64,000 nucleotides of DNA, taken from the NCBI RefSeq assembly GCF_900112425.1, contig NZ_FOLP01000031.1, positions 1-64,000 on the forward strand, in the 5' to 3' direction. This document shows positions 59,275-64,000 of the stretch, one piece after another (the first letter of the stretch is position 1; each line of letters opens with the position of its first letter). The translations under genes and the position numbers were made by a program. The notes beneath the pieces are model-generated. The model searched no databases. It was not told where the DNA came from and saw only the letters and a program-made list of their open reading frames with translations. The DNA is from Variovorax sp. OK212 (GTDB lineage Bacteria; Pseudomonadota; Gammaproteobacteria; Burkholderiales; Burkholderiaceae_C).

Positions 59275-60029
59275 CGCACCCCGCATTGCGCCGCGGCCTG
59301 CGTGCCGCGCTGCTGCTTGCCGCCGCCGCGCTGCCCGCCGTGGCCTGGACCCAGGGCCTGCCCGGCCTCACCAGCACGCCCGGCCCCGGCGGCAGCCAGA
59401 CCTGGTCGCTGAGCGTGCAGACCATGGTGCTGCTGACCTCGCTCACCTTCCTGCCCGCGCTGCTGCTGTCGATGACCAGCTTCACGCGCATCCTGATCGT
59501 GCTGGGCATGCTGCGCACCGCCATCGGCACGCAGACCTCGCCGCCCAACCAGATCCTGGTGGGACTGTCGCTGTTCCTCACCTTCTTCGTGATGTCGCCG
59601 GTGCTGGACAAGGCCTACACCGACGCCTACGTGCCCTTCTCCGAGAACAAGATCAGTGCTGAGAAGGCGATGGAGCGCGGCATCGCGCCCTTCAAGAACT
59701 TCATGCTCAAGCAGACCCGCGAGAGCGACCTGGCCCTGTTCGCCAAGCTCGCCAAGGCGCCCGACATGCAGGGCCCCGAAGACGTGCCGCTGCGCATCCT
59801 GCTGCCCTCGTTCGTCATCAGCGAGCTGAAGACGGCGTTCCAGATCGGCTTCACCATCTTCATACCGTTCCTCATCATCGACCTGGTGGTGGCGAGCGTG
59901 CTCATGTCCATGGGCATGATGATGGTGCCGCCCGCCTCCATTGCGCTGCCCTTCAAGCTGATGCTGTTCGTGCTGGCCGACGGCTGGCAGCTGCTCATCG
60001 GCGCGCTCACGCAGAGCTTCTACCTTTAG
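59271..60029 (+). CDS. fliP: flagellar export gate protein FliP
   Basis: A 252-residue FliP with a cleavable signal peptide (RRGLRAALLLAAAALPAVAW), then LTSLTFLPALLLSMTSFTRILIVLGMLR and MGMMMVPPASIALPFKLMLFVL membrane segments. It forms the core of the export gate with FliQ and FliR. The ATG at 59271 overlaps the fliO stop (ATGA). Confidence 0.97.
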   Translation: MTHPALRRGLRAALLLAAAALPAVAWTQGLPGLTSTPGPGGSQTWSLSVQTMVLLTSLTFLPALLLSMTSFTRILIVLGMLRTAIGTQTSPPNQILVGLSLFLTFFVMSPVLDKAYTDAYVPFSENKISAEKAMERGIAPFKNFMLKQTRESDLALFAKLAKAPDMQGPEDVPLRILLPSFVISELKTAFQIGFTIFIPFLIIDLVVASVLMSMGMMMVPPASIALPFKLMLFVLADGWQLLIGALTQSFYL

Positions 60030-60039
60030 GTACGCAGAG

Positions 60040-60309
60040 ATGAATCCCGAATCCGTCATGACCATGGGCCACCGGGCCATGGAGATCTCGCTGCTGCTGG
60101 GCGCGCCGCTGCTGCTGGTGGCGCTGGTGATCGGTTTGATCGTCAGCATCTTCCAGGCGGCCACGCAGATCAACGAGTCCACGCTGTCCTTCATTCCCAA
60201 GCTGCTCGCGGTGTTCGCGACGCTGGTCGTGGCCGGCCCCTGGATGCTCGACCGCATGCTCGACTACATGCGCGCGCTGTTCGCAGGCATTCCGCAGCTG
60301 CTGGCGTGA
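60040..60309 (+). CDS. fliQ: flagellar export gate protein FliQ
   Basis: An 89-residue protein with two membrane segments (LLLGAPLLLVALVIGLIVSIFQAATQINE and LAVFATLVVAGPWM), matching FliQ in size and sequence. It lies 10 bp after fliP, and its stop overlaps the fliR start (GTGA). Confidence 0.96.
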   Translation: MNPESVMTMGHRAMEISLLLGAPLLLVALVIGLIVSIFQAATQINESTLSFIPKLLAVFATLVVAGPWMLDRMLDYMRALFAGIPQLLA

Positions 60310-61103
60310 CGCCTTCGATCTTCTCGGTCACCTCGGGCCAGCTCGAGGGCTGGATGGTCGCCTTCCTGTGGCCGTTCGTGCGCATGCTGGCGCTGATCAG
60401 CACCGCGCCCATCTTCTCCGAGGCCTGGGTGCCGCGGCCGGTGAAGGTGGCCATGGCCGCCATGCTCACCTTCGTGATAGCGCCCACCCTCGGGCCGTTT
60501 CCCGAGGTTCCGGTGGTCTCCGCCGGCGGCGCGTGGATCATCGTGCAGCAGGTGCTCATCGGCGCGGCCATGGGCTTCTCGATGAAGCTGGTGTTCGCCG
60601 CCGTGCTGGCCGCGGGCGAATACATCGGCCTGCAGATGGGCCTTTCGTTCGCGTCCTTCTTCGATCCCATGAGCCATGGCAGCACCATGGTGGTGGCGCG
60701 CCTGCTGAACATGCTGGCCACGCTGATCTTTCTCTCGCTCGACGGGCACCTGCTGATGGTGAACGCGCTGACCGAGAGCTTCCAGACCCTGCCCATCGCC
60801 ACCGCGCCGCTGGCCTCCGGCGGCTGGATGTTCCTGGTGCTCACCGGCGGCGAGATCTTTTCCAGCGGGCTGATGCTGGCGCTGCCGCTCATCACCGCGC
60901 TGCTCACGCTGAACCTGGCCATGGGCATCCTGAACCGCGCCTCGCCGCAGTTCAGCATCTTCGCCGTGGGCTTTCCGCTCACGCTGCTGGCCGGCATCTT
61001 CATGCTGCAGCTGCTGATGCCGAACCTGGCGGCGTTCCTCGAGCCGCGCTTCGCGGAGTCGATCTCGAACATGCTGCGGTTCACGCAGGGCTTGCGTTCG
61101 TAG
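60306..61103 (+). CDS. fliR: flagellar export gate protein FliR
   Basis: A 265-residue polytopic protein (FLWPFVRMLALISTAPIFSEAWVPRPVKVAMAAMLTFVIAP, GAAMGFSMKLVFAAVLAAGEYIGLQMGLSFASF). It completes the FliPQR gate. Start is GTG, fixed by the 4-bp overlap with fliQ. It ends the plus-strand fli operon, converging on flgL. Confidence 0.96.
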   Translation: MTPSIFSVTSGQLEGWMVAFLWPFVRMLALISTAPIFSEAWVPRPVKVAMAAMLTFVIAPTLGPFPEVPVVSAGGAWIIVQQVLIGAAMGFSMKLVFAAVLAAGEYIGLQMGLSFASFFDPMSHGSTMVVARLLNMLATLIFLSLDGHLLMVNALTESFQTLPIATAPLASGGWMFLVLTGGEIFSSGLMLALPLITALLTLNLAMGILNRASPQFSIFAVGFPLTLLAGIFMLQLLMPNLAAFLEPRFAESISNMLRFTQGLRS

Positions 61104-61144
61104 AACTGCACGGCCCTGCTCCCTTCTCTTTCTCTCTTTTTCTC

Positions 61145-62356
61145 TTACAGGTAGTTGAACAGCGAGATGCTGTTCAGCCGCGCGAAGGTCATCTGCGTGG
61201 CCTGCAGCGACGACTGGCGCTGGTAGAACTCCGCGATCGCGCTGTACGGGTCCAGGTCCTGGATGCTGGAGAGGTAGCTTTCCTCCTGCAGCTTGCTGTC
61301 CGAGCCGCTGCTGTCCAGCGCGTCGATTTCGCTCTGGCGCGAGCCCACCGACGACAGCACCGTCAGCACGTTGTCGTGCGCGTTGGTGACCTTCACGTTG
61401 GCGGTGCTCAGGGCGTTCTGCAGCTGGGCCTTGGCGGCGTCGCCGCCGCCGGTCAGCGGGGTGCGCAGGGCCGTCACCAGCTTGCCGATGGCCTCGAACA
61501 CGTCGGTGCCCGCGTTCTTGGCGGTCGACACGTCGAAGCTGTCGCCGCTGGCCGGCGTGCCGGTGACGCTCAGCTGCACGCCGCCGAACGAGATGGGCTC
61601 GCCCGCCGTGAAGGCGCCGGTCGCGGCCACCACGGGCGGCGTGTCCTTGGTGCTCACGGTGTAGTTGCCGCCAGCGAAGCTGATGGTGAAGTCCTTGCCG
61701 TAGTTGGCGGCGGTGGAATCCTTCACGCTGACGGGGCCGAACACGCCGGTGCCGGTGTTGGTGGACGAGGTGGAAGTCACGTAGCCCGCGCCGCCCTGCA
61801 CCGACTGGAACACGCTGCGGCCGTCGTCCGAGGTGGACAGCTGGCGCGCCACGTCGACCTGCATCAGGCGCTGGCCCTGGTCGCCCACGTACTGCACGCC
61901 GCCGCCGGTGGTGGCCACGAACGGCGGGCTGCCGCTCTTGAAGCCCGCGAACAGGTACTGGCCGTTGCCGTCGTCGGAGTTGGCCACGCCCACGAGCTGG
62001 TCCAGCCCGCTCTGGATGGTGGTGGCGATCGAGGCGCGGTCGGCGTCCGTCAGCGTGCCGTTGCCGGCGGCCACGGTCAGCGTCTTGATGTTCTGCAGGA
62101 TCGAGGTGACCGAGTTGAGCGCGTTCTCTTCGGTGGACAGCGACAGCGACGCGCGCTGGCGGCTGGTGGCGTACTGCGCGGTTTCCGACAGCGTCTGGCT
62201 GACGCCGAGCGCGCGGGCCGCGGCCACCGGGTCGTCGCCGGCCGTGAGGAACTTGGAATTCGTGGCCAGCTGCTGCTGGACGCGGAACAGCTTCTGCTGC
62301 TGCTGGCCCATCGAGACGACGTTCTGGTCGTAGAAGGAAGCGGTGCTGATGCGCAT
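61145..62356 (-). CDS. flgL: hook-filament junction protein FlgL
   Basis: A 403-residue FlgL. The flagellin-like N-terminus (MRISTASFYDQNVVSMGQQQQKLFRVQQQLATNSKFLTAGDDPVAA) and C-terminal helix (YLSSIQDLDPYSAIAEFYQRQSSLQATQMTF) are conserved. It joins hook and filament. It follows flgK by 41 bp and converges with fliR across 41 bp. Confidence 0.96.
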   Translation of the reverse strand: MRISTASFYDQNVVSMGQQQQKLFRVQQQLATNSKFLTAGDDPVAAARALGVSQTLSETAQYATSRQRASLSLSTEENALNSVTSILQNIKTLTVAAGNGTLTDADRASIATTIQSGLDQLVGVANSDDGNGQYLFAGFKSGSPPFVATTGGGVQYVGDQGQRLMQVDVARQLSTSDDGRSVFQSVQGGAGYVTSTSSTNTGTGVFGPVSVKDSTAANYGKDFTISFAGGNYTVSTKDTPPVVAATGAFTAGEPISFGGVQLSVTGTPASGDSFDVSTAKNAGTDVFEAIGKLVTALRTPLTGGGDAAKAQLQNALSTANVKVTNAHDNVLTVLSSVGSRQSEIDALDSSGSDSKLQEESYLSSIQDLDPYSAIAEFYQRQSSLQATQMTFARLNSISLFNYL

Positions 62357-62397
62357 GGGGTTTGCCTGGATCTGTACGTTGATGACGGTGAAGGCGA

Positions 62398-64000
62398 TCA
62401 GTTGCTGATGCCGAGGATCGCGTCGAAGATCGTCGACGCGGTCTGGATCACCTTGGCGTTGGCCTGGTACATCTGCTGGAACATCAGCAGGTTGGCGGTT
62501 TCCTCGTCCTGGTTGACGCCGGAAATCGATTGCTGGCTGGCCTTGATCTGGCTGGTCACGCTGTCTTGCGTGGTGCCGGCCACCTTGACCGCCATGGCGC
62601 GGTTGCCCACGTCGCTCACCAGCTGCGAGTACGCGCCGTTGAAGGTCGCGGTGCCGCCGGCCATCGTGTTCTTGCGCTGCAGTGCGCCCAGCAGCAGCGC
62701 GTTGCTGCCATCGGACACGCCCGAGCTGTTCTTGCCGATGGTGAAGGCGTCGCCCTGCGAGGGCGCGCCGGTCATGCTGACCGTGACGCCGTCGAAGCTC
62801 ATCTTGGCGCCGGCGGTGTAGGGCACGGCCGCGCCGGCGGCGTAGCTGGTGCTGGTGCCGTCGGCCAGCGTCACGGTCACGGCCGAGGTGGCCGGGAAGC
62901 CCGAGAAGCTGCCGGTGGCGGCGTCGTAGTTCAGCGTCACGGTGCCGGCCAGCGGCGTGCCGGGGTAGCTGGCGTCCACGGTGGCGGTGCCCAGCGCGCC
63001 GGTGCCCTTGTTGCCCGAGGTGTTGCCGGTGATCACCGGCGACGCGGCGGCCACCTTGGCCGGGTCCAGCGTCACCACGTTGAGGTCGCGCGCGCCGGTG
63101 CGCGTGGGCTGCACCATGAACGAGTCGCCGGCCTGTGCGGTGCCGCTGGCGGCGCCGAGGGTGACGCCGTCGAAGGTGATGGGGAAAGTGGTGAATGTGC
63201 CCATCGACGTTTTGTCCGAAAGCCGGGTGACCGAGTAGTTGAGCGTGCCGGCCACGTCGGTGACGCTCACGGTGTAGTCGCTGGTCGTGAGCTTCGACGC
63301 GTCAGTGAGCGTGCCGCTGAGTTCGAGGTTGCCCGTGTTCTTGGCGTTGGGGAGCACGCCCGGCACGGACTGCGAGAAGAAGTTCTGGCCCAGCGCGCCG
63401 TTCAGGTCCACGCCCAGCTTGCTCTGCGCGTTCACCGCGTCGGACACCGACATGGCGAGGCGGCCGATCGCGTTCTGCGACGGGATCAGCGTGTCGCGGC
63501 GAAAGCTCATGAGCCCGCCCAGCACGCCGCCGCTGATGACGCCGTCGGCCAGCTCGGTGGTGTTGCCGCTGAAGCCCTTGAGTGCCACGACCTTGCGCGA
63601 CGGGTCGGCGGCCGAGTTCACAGCCGCCATCTCCGACGCGTAGTCACCCACCACCAGCGACTGGCCGGTGGCGATGAACACGTTGTACTTGCCGTTGTCC
63701 TGCTGCAGCACCTTCACGTCGACCACCTGGCTCAGGTTGCTCACGAGCTGGTCGCGCTGGTCGAGCAGGTCGTTCGGCGGCTGGCCGCCGGCCATCGCGC
63801 TGATCTGGCTGATCTGCTGGTTGAGGCTGGCGATCTTGGTGGCGTAGGTGTTGATCTGGTCGACGCTGCCCGAGATCTGCTCGTTCACCGACGAATTCAG
63901 GTCCGACAGGTACTGGTCGGTCGTGCGGAACTTGCTGGCCAGTGCCTGCGCCGAGCTGATCATCTGCTGGCGCGCGGCCGGGTCGGCCGGCGTGTTGGCC
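62398..64000 (-). CDS. flgK: hook-associated protein FlgK (partial, N-terminus outside)
   Basis: The last ~533 residues of FlgK; the frame stays open past the right edge of the window. DQINTYATKIASLNQQISQISAMAGGQPPNDLLDQRDQLVSNLSQVVDVKV and the C-terminal GVNQDEETANLLMFQQMYQANAKVIQTASTIFDAILGI are diagnostic. The centre is a Gly/Thr-rich variable domain. FlgK sits between hook and FlgL. Transcribed into flgL. Confidence 0.95.
   Translation of the reverse strand, partial: ANTPADPAARQQMISSAQALASKFRTTDQYLSDLNSSVNEQISGSVDQINTYATKIASLNQQISQISAMAGGQPPNDLLDQRDQLVSNLSQVVDVKVLQQDNGKYNVFIATGQSLVVGDYASEMAAVNSAADPSRKVVALKGFSGNTTELADGVISGGVLGGLMSFRRDTLIPSQNAIGRLAMSVSDAVNAQSKLGVDLNGALGQNFFSQSVPGVLPNAKNTGNLELSGTLTDASKLTTSDYTVSVTDVAGTLNYSVTRLSDKTSMGTFTTFPITFDGVTLGAASGTAQAGDSFMVQPTRTGARDLNVVTLDPAKVAAASPVITGNTSGNKGTGALGTATVDASYPGTPLAGTVTLNYDAATGSFSGFPATSAVTVTLADGTSTSYAAGAAVPYTAGAKMSFDGVTVSMTGAPSQGDAFTIGKNSSGVSDGSNALLLGALQRKNTMAGGTATFNGAYSQLVSDVGNRAMAVKVAGTTQDSVTSQIKASQQSISGVNQDEETANLLMFQQMYQANAKVIQTASTIFDAILGISN

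Noticed and set aside
1..64000. CRISPR arrays, tRNA or rRNA genes, prophage or complete insertion sequences
   Set aside because: No regularly spaced direct repeats, cloverleaf sequences, rRNA-like stretches, or active transposase or integrase genes were seen; the only transposase-like sequence is the decayed-looking FlhF extension.

Overview
The window is high-GC DNA with densely packed genes, and its gene content points to a betaproteobacterium of the order Burkholderiales, most likely Comamonadaceae (Variovorax-like). The evidence is two Bug/TctC-type solute receptors, a classical betaproteobacterial porin, FlhDC as flagellar master regulator, and the betaproteobacterial gene order flhDC-motAB-che-flhBAF-fleN-fliA. 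No rRNA, tRNA, CRISPR array or intact insertion sequence was seen. The genus is inferred from gene content and not proven.

Region 1 (1-14.7 kb) is a catabolic island. A long minus-strand operon runs TauD/TfdA dioxygenase, BKACE (beta-keto acid cleavage enzyme), quinone oxidoreductase, Bug receptor, small Rieske ferredoxin, acyl-CoA synthetase, porin and CoA-transferase subunit A (cut by the window edge). Upstream of it sit two coupled minus-strand regulators, AraC-type and MalT/LuxR-type. Diverging from them on the plus strand is a second BKACE and Bug pair plus a small alpha/beta hydrolase. BKACE makes acetoacetate from a beta-keto acid and acetyl-CoA, and the CoA-transferase could reactivate it, so the set reads as uptake and degradation of an unidentified beta-keto (or beta-hydroxy) acid.

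Region 2 (15.1-24.5 kb) is accessory metabolism. It holds a divergent SDR/AraC pair around a perfect inverted repeat. It also holds a divergent L-idonate/gluconate locus: hydroxyacid dehydrogenase and idnD on minus, idnO, gntK, an HIBADH-like dehydrogenase and an EthD-like protein on plus. Two identical GntR/IdnR-like operators lie between the arms. A GH15 glucoamylase-like gene and a possible immunity-gene remnant follow.

Region 3 (24.5-64 kb) is a flagellar and chemotaxis island. On minus, in transcription order: flhD flhC / motA motB cheA / EAL-HDOD gene / cheR cheD cheB cheY cheZ / flhB flhA flhF fleN fliA. Further minus-strand genes are fliE, fliC (with an excellent sigma-28 promoter), flaG, fliD, fliS, fliT, and a second fliK-like gene coupled to an FlhB-C-terminal-like gene. 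On plus: fliF G H I J K, fliL M N O P Q R. At the end flgL and the 3' part of flgK lie on minus. Most neighbours overlap by 4 bp (ATGA/GTGA), suggesting tight translational coupling.

The most unusual point is FlhF. It is about twice the usual length, and its C-terminal ~400 residues look to me like a decayed IS4/Tn5-type transposase fold without its catalytic aspartates. Next to it, the FleN/FlhG partner lacks the P-loop lysine.
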